Shown one piece after another: positions 45,961-58,679 of a stretch of DNA of 62,653 bases. Every line of letters starts with the position of its first letter. The stretch's first letter is position 1. The notes under the pieces are model-generated. The model was not told where the DNA came from. It did no database searches and saw only the letters and a program-made list of their open reading frames with translations. Source of the DNA: Polytrichum commune (taxonomy: Eukaryota > Streptophyta > Polytrichopsida > Polytrichales > Polytrichaceae). Both the position numbers and the translations under genes were made by a program. Where the stretch lies: positions 40,756,527 to 40,819,179 of the forward strand of contig OX485808.1 in the NCBI GenBank assembly GCA_950295325.1, in the 5' to 3' direction.

Positions 45961-47564
45961 CACATCCATAGCCTTGTTTTTGCTCACATCCAATGGTTTT
46001 TTTGTTTTTTTTTCCTTAAAGAATGAATTTTTATATAGAAATTTCAAACATAAAACTACTCAATTGATAAACTGTGTTCAGCTACTGTCACTTCAAATTT
46101 AATCTAAAGCAGTGGGATTCTAGCATCCGGAGTTCATATCTTCAAATCTATAGTTAGGGTCATGAATACAACTTGTAGCTCAACAATGTTATGGTAACAT
46201 GGTCTTTGAATAAAAGAAGACAAACTGAGCCATTGTTGAAATAGGACAGGATCATTGTTATCCAACTTCTCATATATAAGTCTTTGACTCATGTGACTCC
46301 CATTTAAAACTCTCATTATAAGCAATCAAAAGTTGACATGATGACAATGCACGAGTTGACTACAAAAACTAACCTTAAGTGCAATATCCGAAGGAGACTA
46401 CCTTGCCATACTTGGAACTTCCACCTTAATTATCATATGCATTTGGTTCATTTGACTTACTTGAAAGAAGATTTTGACAACAACATTTTGACTAAGAAAA
46501 TTTCCTTGTGTACAAATGCAAAATCGCCTTAAATGGCCTATACAAAAAGTATAAAGAAGCTCCATTGACTTTGCATTGGTCTAAACGTGAGCTTGTTATC
46601 TCTTTGTTCATCATGGTAGTCCATGATGCAGGTTGGGCCTTTGGAGGGGGGGGGGGTGCTTTGCTTATAGACTTCATTGGTTGGTTCTCCATCACATTAC
46701 ATCCAAGTATCACATTACATCACATTACATCAAAGTATTGATGCCATCTTGGAATCCAGGTCTGTCCCTAATATTAAGTTTTTGACTAGTCGATTGTTAG
46801 TTATAGGCAATTCTTAAGTTGATCTAGACGTCTTATATTCATGTTCATTTGACCAATAATGGGATAACAATGCAAAGTCTCGGGTATGCATGGGCATTTT
46901 TGTAGTCATAAAGGTGAGTTCAAAGATAGGGTACTATATGTCATTGGCAAGTAAGGAATTTAAAAAAAGTTTCTAAGTAACGTAGAGTCTCCAAAATAAT
47001 AGGAAAAAAATTCCAAAAAAAATTATTATTATTATTTTAAGGATAATACAAGTGAAGTCTTTAAAAAGAATATGCTTTAGACGCACGGAGTTGCCGACAA
47101 ATGCTAAGGGTGAACCGCTAAAGAAATGTTGAAAATGGAACATGAGACTAAGCAATTTGGTCTTAGTAATTTGCAATAATGAAATGAATATGCACATCCA
47201 AATATCCCACAAATTTCTCTATGAATGGTTAGCAACTATGTACGTGGCAAACGCAACTCCTCAAGCTATAAGTTCTTACTATTGACTGACATACCAAATG
47301 TTGATAATGTGTAAGTCTGACTAATTATAATTCATATAAGATAGGTACAAAAACTATAATAATATCAAACCAAATATGCATATATTATGGAGAAACTCAA
47401 GGTAAAATACCTACATCATTACATAAACCTGGAACCTACAATTTGATATCTACTAGTACGCTATCTAGCCAAATGCTTATATAGATCAATGTTAAAGATC
47501 CTCTTTGTCATTTGCCTCATCACCAACTTGGCTACCGTTTGTGTTTTGGATTGCATTGGAAGGC
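45961..47564. other. Intergenic, 3' side of the ankyrin gene
   Basis: AT-rich sequence, a G homopolymer near 46647 and an ATT microsatellite near 47022. No gene was recognised. Confidence 0.4.
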
Positions 47565-50500
47565 TCACCAATCATATATGTTTTGCAAAGGTATTTTTTC
47601 AGTCTTGTTAATGAACCTTTTTATATCATTTTTGATACCAAAAATGAACCTCAAATACCCCCTAAAAAATACAATAATTCCTATCAAGCAAGGTATGCCA
47701 CCAATCATGGCTGGGATAAATGCTAGTCCCCCATGTTTGTATGAATCATGATCTGACATGCCAGCATTTGAAGCAGCGGCAAATGAGACAACCACACAAA
47801 ATACGGAGAATAGAAGGAGGCTTAAAGCTGCACCTACAGTCCTCTTAGAACGTTGCCATTCATCAAACCCAGTGCCTTGCTTTGGCATAGGAACAGATGG
47901 CACGATTGCGAACATGATGGATCCAATGGCAAGATAAAACGATAGGCAATTACTAATCACAAAAATTTTAACAGGGATACTCGAGGTTTGTACAAAATCA
48001 AAATATGATGATGTACTCACGGTTCCAAACCCAAGAGGTGGTTGCAATGGACCTCCATATGAAGCACTGGCAATCAAAGCAGCAACCACAGAAATTGCAT
48101 TTGCAGCATCATTGAGAGTTTTTTTTGTTGCAGATTTTTCTTCTGCTATTTTTTGAAACCACCACGTACGTATTTTATAGGATGTTTCTGCTCCTGGTTC
48201 AGCAAATTTCCATTGATCATCTTGTTGCCATATGTCAACACCATTTTGCAACAACATGGTTATACATGCTTGTTTTCCACCATATTCTTCCAAAGTTGTC
48301 ATTTGTGGCTTGAAGTTTTTTTGGGTAACAACCTTGGAATTGTCTTTGTCAACATGATCCCCAACAACTAGCTTCTTCTTAGATGCTTTGGTGATGATAT
48401 ATTCCAAATGTTGTACATCTCCAAAATCTAAAATACATTGGAAAGGGTTCATGAAATTGTTGGCCTTAAATGTTGGTTTGTCAACCATGTATGGTGCAGT
48501 AGTATCTACTGCAAAATGTAAAGTTGTACGTTTGTGTGCTGTGGTTTTTGATGGATCAAATATCTTTGGTTTCTTGTCCAAAAACAATTTTAGAACCTCA
48601 GGAACGCCGGAGGCAGCAGCTAAATGAATAGATGGAATTTTGTCATTATAAGGAATTGGAGCCACACCTTTGTTTTTGCGTTTGCTCACCTCATAAATCA
48701 TATCAATCTGCAATCATAAGAAGTACCACTTCCATCATAAGAATTTAATTTTGCATAATTATTTCAAAATTATCCATTCGGATTTGACATTGCAAACAAG
48801 CCATCTTCTAGCTAGTGCAATTGTTAGTGAGTCTACAAGTCAACATGTAGCAATAATGATATAGGATATGACTACATTTGCAATAAAAAGCACATTATGA
48901 ATAACACATTATGGAAACATCATATATACCTATTGGATCTAGTTCCAAAGATATTGTTATGTGAATAATGCTTTATTACATATTAGACACATCATTGCTT
49001 GGGGGGCTTCTAGTTTTATGATAGTGTTTTTATATGAACAAGTCTAAATATTTCACAAGAATATCATATATTCCAATGACACTTATGTTTGCAAAAGTTG
49101 AGAAAAAAAAGTATAAATAGCTCATGAGTCTTAAATGTCCATATAATGTCTACATATTATGATAAGAATGGTGTTGCAAGGCGCCCTTGATAGTTTTTTA
49201 AAGTTTCATTGGATATGGCATAACCCGATTCAAGAGCACCAAAACCTTGCAATCTTCATCTAGAGACCTACCATGTTTTGTTAACAACTTCGTGTTTAAA
49301 TAATTATCCCATAGATGGTGTTATGAGGAGGAGAATCAATGAGTTCGTCATACACACCTTTGTAATCAATGCTTCAACCACACCATGGTGACCCATGATC
49401 GTAGCCAATTGCAAAGGTGACCACCAAGAGCTTAACCACCTTGAGCTTGACCACCTTCTAGATTGAGTGGTACTGGAAAACCGGATCTTTCTTCTCAATG
49501 AATCATTTAAAACCCCTTCTATATTTTGTGAACTTTGAATCAATGAAACCACAACTCGGGGAAGATTATGCAAAATAGCCAAATGAAGGGGCGTGGCTTG
49601 GGATTCTGGCAATTTTTCATTCACTTTCACCTCTTCATTTTTTAACAACAAACTGATAAACACTTGAGACTTCAAATAGTCATGCTCACTCACCATAGCA
49701 ACAACCTTGTGCAAAGGAGTCCACCCTCGAGCATCACATGCATTCAAAAACAATTTAATTGTCGTGGGATCATTTGTATCTCGCAACAAACCCAACAATT
49801 TTTCAAATCCAGAAGTTGACCCACTAAGCGCAGCATGGCATGGTGTCTTGCCTTGCCAATTCTTGATTTTATAAAGACTTTGTAAAATCTTGTCTCCATC
49901 CGATCCTTGCAATATTTTTTGACCTTTGTCTCCTCCCAATTCCTTGATGAAGGACCACACAAAATCCTCCGCAGAACCACTCAAAATTTGATCTTCATGC
50001 TTTTCAGCTTTGGACATTGATTGACAAGCATAGTGAAAGATAAACTCTGTGCATTTTTTGTCAAAATTGTAATCTTTATCCTGGGAATGTTGTCCCATCA
50101 ATGCCTTAAAATTTTCGGTGTTCGACAACTTGTTTGTGATCTCGCGAATCTTTTTCAAGACATGCACATCAATATGCTCATCATTACCACTTGCAGAGAC
50201 ATATGCACCTACAGAAGGAGGACAAAACCGAGCGAGTTTTTTGCCATAAAAGACTTTCATATGGCGTAGAATGACATCGTTCCCCATAAAAAGCTGCATG
50301 ATTTCCGCTGCCCATAATTTGGTTTTGAAATCCTCTGCTTGGAAAAGGTCATGCAGAGGGGACTGTAAAATCTTGGTACAATTTTTCATAGTAATAAATT
50401 GATCTTCACTGTCCTTGAATATTTTCATAACTTGGTCCACAAGCTGTGTACATCCTCGCCTAGCAGCAGCAAGCAATACGGTGCGCCCATTATGCCCTGT

Positions 50501-51630
50501 CTGAACCACCAATGAGTCATCTTCGTGCAATTGCTCCATGAGTGATTTGCAATCATTCACTAGTAAAGCCTTATACCATTTAGTACTCTTTTCCGCAATT
50601 GTAAGTCCTCCAGTGGTCTTCCAACTCTCATGTCCATCAACAATATCTTTAGAATCTCCATTGATATTGGACCTTGAAGCAATTGTGTGACCCTCATTAT
50701 TAATTGACTCCAAGCCACCTCCAAGGGCAACAAAATTTGATGTTGGTTTTTGGCGAGCCCTCAAAGGAGTGCCATTGGACAAATCAACCACCCTGTACAG
50801 GACATATGGTGAGCAAAATTGGAGTGCAAGTGTTTGTAGTTGAGTGAATCTAGGGACTTTACCATCAAGGCACCATGAGTTATTGACATGAATTGCATGG
50901 AGCTCCCAAATGATTTGATATATACATGAGTGGAGGCTAGAAACCACGTAAACAAAAAAATCAAAACTAATAATGAAAATGACTCCTCAATATCAAAATT
51001 GGATATGCAGAGTCATGAAAGAATTGCTAGCACTACATTATAATTGGTCAATGATTCACATTATCATTTCTTCCAGAAAGAAAATATTGAAACTAATTAC
51101 CTTGATGAATCCTCATTCAAATCATCTTGTTTATGAAGGCTAAGAGGTGGAATTTGCTTGAGACCAACATCAGTTGAACCACCATCCAACCTACAAGGTA
51201 CCATCAATTTTGTTTAAAGTCCAACATATCGGCACACCAATGGATATGCAAGTATCTAAGAGAATATTGCTTACACTTAATATATTCCATGATTTACAAT
51301 TCTATAATTTCTTCCATAAATGGGATATTGACACTAATTACCTCCATGATTCTTCATTCAAGTCATCTTGTTCATGAAGGGTTGAAGGTGGATTCGCCTT
51401 AAGAACAACATCAGTCGATGTACCATCCATCCTACAAGGAAACAAAATTTTGAACAATCTTTAAGTTTAAAAGATCAGCATGCCAATAGGTGTGCAAAGA
51501 TTTGGAAAAAAAAACCACTTAAATATTTTGTGTATCACATAATAAGTGGAAACTACCTTGATGACTCGTTCAAGTCATCTTGTGCATGAAGGGACCCCTT
51601 GAGACCAACATCCGTTGAAATACCATCCAT
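47565..51630 (-). CDS. Ankyrin-repeat membrane protein with C-terminal PGG domain (ACD6-like architecture), five coding exons
   Basis: Coding exons are 51557-51630, 51342-51431, 51101-51190, 49358-50792 and 47565-48707 (2832 nt, 943 residues). The junctions are GT-AG and in frame: TTGTAG or TGTAG acceptors for exons two and three, TGTACAG before 50792, donor GTGTGT after 49358 and TTGCAG before 48707. Exons 1-3 are tandem copies (MDGISTDVGLKG, MDGTSTDVVLKA, LDGGSTDVGLKQ...). The start is the ATG two bases into exon 1; a 5' non-coding exon further upstream is likely. Ankyrin repeats include GHNGRTVLLAAARRG, NWQGKTPCHAALSGS, DARGWTPLHKVVAM, ESQATPLHLAILHN and KIPSIHLAAASGVPEVL. The end carries ISVVAALIASASYGGPLQPP and three more membrane segments, as in PGG proteins. 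Relatives such as ACD6 act at membranes in defence, but the role here is unknown. Confidence 0.85.
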
Positions 51631-52395
51631 CCTACAAGAAAACAACAATTTTGAAAAATCTTGAGCACATCGGCACACTGATGGATATGAAAAGCCCGGG
51701 TACGCAACTCCCATATTATACGTAGGGGGCATCGTACTTAAAACGGCTTAGAGGACGGCTTTTGTAAAAATTATATCAAATTATATCAAATTATATCAAA
51801 TTAAAATGATCAAAAAGTTGGGTGAAGACCAAATTAAATAAAATGAGATGAAAAAAAAGTTGGGTAAAGACCAAATTAAATAAAATGAGATGAAAAAAAA
51901 GTTGGGTGAAGACCAAATTAAATAAATGAGATGAAAAAAAAATTGGGTTGCATATTTATTAAGCCTCCCATTAAAATTATAATTCATTCACAATGTTAAA
52001 ATTATATCAAAAAGTCTAAAAAGTTGGGTAGTTTGACCTATGGTACATGTATTTAAAAAATCATATAATTAGGTTTTTAATGCAATTATATGCTTCAAAA
52101 TATATTCATTTCCTGTATATAATTACATTTTTGGATTCCTTGTTAGAAGGGCTACAAGGGTTTCGTACATTAAAACAAATTGTATCACTCAATATTGGAC
52201 TAAAACGCATTATAAGTGATTATAATCAGGACCATATAATACGGGAGTTGCGTACCCAGGATGAAAAGATGCAAAATTCTTACTACTTACACTTTTAAAT
52301 ATTTTGTGATTCCACATTATAAATGGAATCTTGAAACCAAATAACTCATCTTGTTAATGAAGGGTTGAAAGTGGAATTGCCAACATACATGCACA
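51061..52395 (-). repeat. Tandem exon-intron units at the 5' end of the ankyrin gene
   Basis: A unit of roughly 200-240 bp holding one mini-exon and part of an intron (CAATGGATATGCA and ACTTAATATATTCC-like intron words) occurs at about 51061-51190, 51191-51431 and 51432-51631. A fourth, decayed unit is split by the MITE. Its exon remnant near 52336-52390 aligns with the others but has a TAA in frame and lacks its beginning. A fifth trace continues towards 52440. Coding exons have lengths 90, 90 and 75, all multiples of three with phase 2 on both sides. Confidence 0.8.
51687..52268 (+). mobile_element. hAT-like MITE, copy B (with target duplication)
   Basis: The element 51695-52260 starts CCCGGGTACGCAACTCCCAT and ends inverted in GTTGCGTACCCAGG. 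It is flanked by the perfect 8-bp duplication ATGAAAAG (51687-51694, 52261-52268). It matches copy A in opposite orientation. The internal repeat (AAGTTGGGTGAAGACCAAAT and following) is present in three copies, against two in copy A. It lies between mini-exon 1 and the decayed exon copy of the ankyrin gene. Confidence 0.9.
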
Positions 52396-54050
52396 GCAAT
52401 GGATACACAAAGATATAAAACAATAGCAACCACTATAAATGGGTCTATAATTGACATTCTCACTATTTCATAAGACCAATGAGTGATGCCTTCTAATTTT
52501 CAAATAATTTTCTACCACTCAAACCTACCCCAAATCTATACACTCACAAGTGACATGACAATCTTTGCAGCGAGAGAGAAATATTGCATAGAAGCGTACT
52601 AAGTGGTGTTCATCTACAAAAAACGAGGTTCCATAGTATGTAGGTTGGGGTGACTTTGTACTTCAGGAAGTCACACTGCAATTAGCTTTAAAACCCCCAA
52701 AACTTCACTAGCATGGAAAATAGTGTAGCATAGATGGATGAGAGGTACGCCCATATTGTAACAAAAGTATAGCCTCTTGCCAATCTTATCAGTTGAAATC
52801 AAGAAGACTTGAATGCATTTTAGCTTAGAACATAAAAGTCAACCAGGCAATGAAATTTCTATCACCTTTATTTAAGAAAATGTGGTGGTAGTAAGGTGCA
52901 CTCACCTCCCAAGACCTCTGGTTTGACCTGGATGACGTCCTCACTTGGTGCACTTAATGAGACAAGCTGATTGCTGTCAAGCAACTTCGAGTTGTGTGAG
53001 TTGGCCTGGAGTTAGTGCAAATGTGGAGCCATTCGATCTCGATCAGGCTTCAATCTCACTGTCATGGAAACCTCATTGTATCATTGAACAAATATACAGA
53101 GAGAAAATATTATATTTCATCAATGTACATAAAGGAGGAAAAATGCTCTAACATGTCAATAGACTGTCATATGGATTCTGATGAACATGAGAGAGAGAGA
53201 GAGAGATGATGTGTCACAATGTCTGGACCAGCAGGACTACTAGCGTTTAATTCTTCATGTGTTGAAGTACTTGATGACAGTGACAAGAAAATAAGAGATT
53301 GAATATTAGTCGAATTGTCACCAAGTACTCAACACACCATATATACCAGTCTAGAGAATGTGTGCACAACAATGAACGGGAAGAACCGACCGCTAGCTAC
53401 AGATGAATGGGTTGAGTTTGAGAAATAACTGGTTCAAATTCAAAACTGGAAAATTTCTGATCCATCTAGAGGAATTTCATAGAATATTCTTCAATTAACA
53501 GAGAGAAACGGGAGAAGTTAACATACAACCGGTTGGCCTTGGAAACACTAGGGTCTTGACCGACTAGGGGTAAAAATTTCTCCGGACACTGGTGCACAAC
53601 AATGATACCCAGGTATGACTTCACATGCTGTCGACAACGTACGTAGGAACACGATATTCATCCAAGACAAAATAGTTGCGAACTTGATGGTCGTCTTCTG
53701 GTTCATGTCATGTTGAAATGCATAACTCTAACAGTACACTGTATTAGCCACACTGCAGAAAAGAGCTTCAAACTCTGAAACACCAAATCCACTAAGTTGA
53801 CATACTACTTCAAAACAACTGTATGAAGAGACATGTCACCCACATATAATAATGAGACATTAATGCAACATGGAGGATTGCCTCAAACATATACATTATG
53901 TATCGAGTAAACATTGCAGCAACTTCTTAGTGTTCACCATGATCTCAGATCTTGTCGACGTGTTGTGTCTTCATTAGACATGAGCACGGCAAATATAGAC
54001 CCTAGCAAGTGACCCTGACGACAAGGTGAACATTACGTTCGATATTGTAA
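52396..54050. other. Region upstream of the ankyrin gene
   Basis: May hold the 5' non-coding exon: on the minus strand a GTCTTGGGAG/GTGAGTGCAC donor-like junction lies near 52905. A GA microsatellite occurs at about 53190-53207. No other gene was recognised. Confidence 0.35.
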
Positions 54051-54405
54051 ACATGTCATCTTGCTACGGACGGGTTGTAGGATGGCTCCTCGGGTACGCG
54101 TCATCGCAACTCTCTAAACGACAGAAATCACCACTCTATATTCTTGTATCTACTTGTTGATCCAGCATATCATCTTTATGGAGCTCCTTGTGTACCTATC
54201 TTGCCGCTCCCGCGACTCAGTGGGTAACACGAGGACGCCTTCCTACAGTTGGTAGCAAGTGACAGGGTTCCTCGCGTACGATATCTAGTACATAATTCCT
54301 GTGAGAACGTATACTCAGGGTCATCATCGCAACTCTCTAGATGACAGAAACCACCAATCTATATTCTCACAGCTACTTGCTGATCCAGATGATCCCACGG
54401 ATATT
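54051..54405 (+). repeat. Two-copy direct duplication of about 190 bp spacing
   Basis: TCATCGCAACTCTCTAAACG followed by ACAGAAATCACCACTCTATA (from about 54100) recurs as TCATCGCAACTCTCTAGATG followed by ACAGAAACCACCAATCTATA (from about 54324), with further shared words on both sides. Confidence 0.7.
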
Positions 54406-54699
54406 GATGTCAAGCACACACACTTGACAGCTGAATGGCACCATAGATATCGTGTCAAGCTACCTGCTACCTATCATCTGAACAAAACAACATGCACTAA
54501 CTAATTTCCAGGCCCACACAAAACACACATAGAACTCACCAGATCTATCGCTGGTTGTTGGAAGAGCATTGCCGCAGAAGCACGTCTCCAAACTTGCACA
54601 CAACTCACAGGAAGAGAGAGAGAGAGAGCAGAACATCTAGCAAGTGACCAAGTGGGCAACCCCTCGGCACTATTAAGTGCAAGTCACTGAGTGGGCTCT

Positions 54700-54735
54700 C
54701 CCCTCCCTGCCCGCTGCCCGCTGCCCGCTCTTTCC
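54700..54735 (+). repeat. GCCCGCT minisatellite
   Basis: Four or so units of GCCCGCT lie next to TTTCCCAGTGCACCCACTCC. The same unit occurs inverted at about 58690-58790, again next to CCCACTCAGTGC-type sequence. Confidence 0.65.
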
Positions 54736-54879
54736 CAGTGCACCCACTCCTTCAGCAGCTTTCTCAGTGCTCTTGGACAGCTTTCTCAGTGCACCCACTC
54801 CTTGAAAATTAAAAAAAATTAAAAATTCTCACTTTGTACTTTTTCCCAAAGATGGGGTCATCGAACATATTGGGCTTGG

Positions 54880-56200
54880 GAATGTCAGCCCTAAACCCCC
54901 ACCCTTATACGTCGTGGTCCGAGTGGGGATCTAAGGCTCACATGAGTCTCCCTAACTAAACCCTCCTGGGACTCAGTATACATTCTACCAAATAACAGAG
55001 TGGCTCATTCAATTACCAATGCTCTTTATTTCCCTTGAGAGTGATGGGCCACAAGCATTAATAAATGCTTCCCTTACTCACAATGTTTTTCTTTTCAAAG
55101 TTTACATATTAATTAAATCCAAACAAGTCCAGCTACCACATCATCCTACTCCACTGGCGGGTCAAGCACCCTTCCCTTGGTCACACCAAGGCTTAACTTT
55201 TAATTAATCACTACTCTGCTAATCATGCCACACCCTGGTTCCTAAGTCTAGAAACTCCCCTGTTCGGCCTTGAGAGCCTCGGCCCGTGTTGGGTCCCCTG
55301 TGCACCCATTCTCCACCTCCTGCCAGCTCGAGGGAGGCAGTTGCTTCCTTTGGTTTCCCACCACCCCCTTCACTCCTCATTTCCCCAGATACCCCACCAA
55401 GGCCTGATTCGACCCGCCCTTCGGTCTTCACACTGTATTTTCCTTTCTGCACCCACCTGTATGAATTTCAGAGGTGCTGCCACGAACCAATGACCCACAC
55501 CTATGGCATTGCATCGCCAACAATGTGCATTCCTGCCACTTCGGCAGTCGAATCGTTTATTGCTCTGTTCTCTGGAAATCAGTGCATTGTGGATGCGGTT
55601 CGGCCACCGAGCCTGTAGCCTCCTTCGCCTTCCGGGCACACCAATGCCGCCCCCTCTCTGAGGTCAATCCTCATCCCAGCCGAGGCTCACCAACCAGCTC
55701 CCTAAGTCGTGATGAGCGCAATCAGATCTTTACTTCTGGACCTAAGCATACACAACCTCTAGTCCCACCCAATCCAATTGCACCTGTTGGGCTGAATTGC
55801 AAGCTGTGAGCATCCTCGGAGGTACCCAACCTCATCCAAACCCCTGCCCAACGTTTCTCCGCCGCCTCCCCGAGGTTCCTCCCTCCGCTGCCATCACCTG
55901 TCTGTCCACAAAGAGAGAGCTCTCCGAAACAAGGGACTCCCCCTTCCAGAGATCCGGAAATTGAGCTATGCCCAATCCGGTTGTAACGACTTGATTTTAA
56001 ATGAACCCAACAAAAGCCTTAAACGGACACCCTAAGCCTTACTCGGCCCTTCACTCGTCTTGCACTCTAAGCACAACCCCGCTAACCCCCTTACTAATTC
56101 TCATTTAATCTAACCCGTTCCCAACCATAAAGCCTTACCCCCTTGAGCTCTAACTTAATTCTAACACAGCTCAAAGCTTTCACTCTGTTTAAGTTTTATA
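54880..56200 (+). mobile_element. LTR-like repeat, family copy 2
   Basis: Begins around CCCACCCTTATACGTCGTGG and includes CTCAGTATACATTC, TTTATTTCCCTTGAGAGTGA and CACAAGCATTAATAAATGCT. All are in the same order as in 59895-61170 and, inverted, 36110-37260. No reverse transcriptase or other protein was seen. A solo LTR or other non-coding element is likely. Limits are approximate. Confidence 0.5.
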
Positions 56201-57382
56201 ATACTTGATGAAAATTCAAAGCCTAGCTTCCAACACTTTTAAAGGTTAAAACACATGTGAGCACTTGTTTTTGGGCTCACAAGGAAAGAGGGAGATCTAG
56301 TGGCATCACTAAAGGGTTGGGCACATGGTCCAAAATGGGAAGCTTCAGCTACATGCAGCAATTTGAGAGGCCAAGCACCAATGATGTGCAATAATGTGCA
56401 ATAATGTGCAAGCTAGATTCATGCTACAACCAAGGCAAGTCATTGCGCAAGCTATAGTAAAAATGCAACATGCGTTATACCCCCACGTTGTAAACACACC
56501 ACTGATGTATAGAAATATGAGTTTTTATCCCCAAAAAATTATTGTCGCGTTTTATTTTTTATTTTTTATTGTTGCATCCCACGTCTCCAAGGGTTGTCTA
56601 GGTTGTGGAAGCCCACATTGTGTGCCCAACCCTTGAGGGGTTGTGAATGGGCCTTGTTTGGTCACGAGCATGGTGCATACAAGTTGTCGATCCACCAAGA
56701 CCCATCCAAGGGCCTTGGCAATCCTCGATGGTGTTGGGGCCAAGGAGGTGGGTGCCATGTGGGCATATGGGGCACACACCGACGGGGTATCATGATTGTC
56801 AGGTTAAACCTATCTATACTAAAACGGTCAAGCCAAGCTATGTAGCCGTTATAGGTAGCTAGGCACAATTTGTTTTATAGTTTAGTAGTGTCCAAGGAGA
56901 TTTTTGGGCATAATCGGTCAAGATCCTAACGTAGATAAGGCTAATGTGGACACATCTAGCTCTATAGAATCATCCAACCAATGGATTTGAGCATTAGAAG
57001 CTTGAGCAGGTTAGCAATTGCAAATCATGACCAATTTTTTTTGAAATGATTGAAATCAGAGTTGAGAAAAGTGTTGATCTAGGCTCCGAATCAAAGATTC
57101 TCTATTTCCCAATGTGGTGTTTAGGGGGGGGGGGCTTTTTTTTATTGTTCAATGTTGTGTAAGTGGACAACATCATTAACAAATTCTACATGAGTCATTT
57201 GCCAATGAAAACCAAGTGTATTGCCAATATTACTTGTACACGTCATGTCTCTAAAGTGGTCACATGTAGGATAAAATGTTGCCAAGTTGTTTTTTCATTA
57301 AAAATACCCACAATACAAGTTGGTCAGCACCTCACAACCACATGTTGCCTCCTAATTTGCCCACCTTGGGCATAAAATCAAG
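56201..57382. other. Degenerate repeat sequence, no gene
   Basis: Contains GAGATTTTTGGGCATAATCG (about 56899), shared with 38046 and 59340, and a G homopolymer near 57125. No coding gene. Confidence 0.4.
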
Positions 57383-57445
57383 TGTGTCATAGCTCAGTGG
57401 ATATCACTCTTTGTTATGAAGGATGGTAGGTGTAGTTTGACTTTT
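57383..57445 (+). repeat. Possible tRNA-derived SINE remnant
   Basis: TAGCTCAGTGGATA at 57390-57403 is a good pol III A box of tRNA type. The expected B box about 35 bp on is degenerate (GTGTAGTTTGAC). Not an intact tRNA gene. Confidence 0.35.
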
Positions 57446-57598
57446 GCTAAGGTGACTAACCCAAATAACATCAAGGCAATAGCTAAATCACCATGTATTA
57501 CTCACCCACGAATTAAAGCAACTATTCCATTGTTTAGGAGTCAAAAATAGGTGTCTAATTAAGGAAGCTAATGGAATTAGCCTCATCTACCTTAGTGT

Positions 57599-57760
57599 TT
57601 CCAAGTCCAACCAGTTACATGTTAACGTCTTTCAATTTTGTTATTATTAAATTGGGCCATATTCTATAAATTAATGTAAAATGATTGGTAATTATATTTC
57701 TAAAGTCTTCAACCAATTATTTTTTCCATCAACCGGTTGATTTGTAACGGCACTAAATAG
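57599..57760. repeat. Dispersed repeat, copies also at 38090-38250 and 59380-59550
   Basis: Shared words in order: CAAGTCCAACCAGTTACATG, ATTGGGCCATATTCTATAAA, AAATGATTGGTAAT and CAACCGGTTGATTTGTAA. All three copies are diverged, and no protein is encoded. Confidence 0.55.
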
Positions 57761-58365
57761 TCCTAATATTGTGGGCCACATAAATTTTCTAAAGCCTACA
57801 CTCACTCTCATAATGAAAATGAATATGAGACACACTAATTTGTGACTCACACTAAATTCCTAGTAGAAAATTCAGTGTAGGCCACATTAATTGTTTTAAA
57901 AAAATAATGTGAATTAATAGTTTGTTTTGTGCTACTTTTGTCCTATGACTAATAGCTGTGACCTAAAGATTGAGTTTGGCATGGGCTTAAAGACTAAGCT
58001 TGCCTAGGAGTTAAACATTTGGAAATCGTCGAGTTCAGGTACACGGGCCTCACTCAGATACATTTTTTTTATGTCTGCACATCTACAACACTTCTCGGAC
58101 GACAAGATCTATACGCAACTAGTGCAAGATGGTTAGCAAACTTTTGTTGTGCTCATAGCCAATTTCTTCATAATTTTTAAGTTCATATTTATACCATATT
58201 CACTGTCAAGGATTATCATCTTTCTTATTGAACGATCGTATATGTCATCCCATTCATGGTGGTTGTTGAGCCTATATTGGTTAACAAATATTGATTTCAT
58301 ATAGTTTTCAATGTTTTATAATACACAAGTTTTCATTGAAGTGTAAAATTGACAACTCTGTAGGT

Positions 58366-58612
58366 CTCAAGTCCCAAGTCCCACTCATGTTAGCAAGTCC
58401 TAACATGGAGACAAAGACCCAACTTTTGAACCTCCAAAAACCATTAAAGGATGGTTTATATTCATCAAAGTTGGATCTTGTTTATTTCATGCAAAAGATA
58501 TCGGGACTTGTGTTGAGAGTTGAGGTCAACACAAGTCCCAAGCCTCACCTCCAAAATATGTTATCATGTAGACATCCATGTCATAGTTGGGACTTTAGAC
58601 TTGGGACCCCGT
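58366..58612. mobile_element. Foldback-type element, third example
   Basis: Outer inverted words GTCTCAAGTCCCAAGTCCCA and TGGGACTTTAGACTTGGGAC enclose the perfect hairpin arms GGGACTTGTGTTGA / TCAACACAAGTCCC at about 58502-58538. Same layout as the elements at 30550 and 45450 but different sequence. Confidence 0.6.
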
Positions 58613-58679
58613 GTGAAGTGGTTAGTCCCAACTTCCATGCTCTCAACGGCTGAGATTTCACAGATTGACCTCAAGTAGC

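Noticed and set aside
48125-48627. Plus-strand frames within the last ankyrin exon
   Set aside because: They are antisense shadows of a well supported coding exon.
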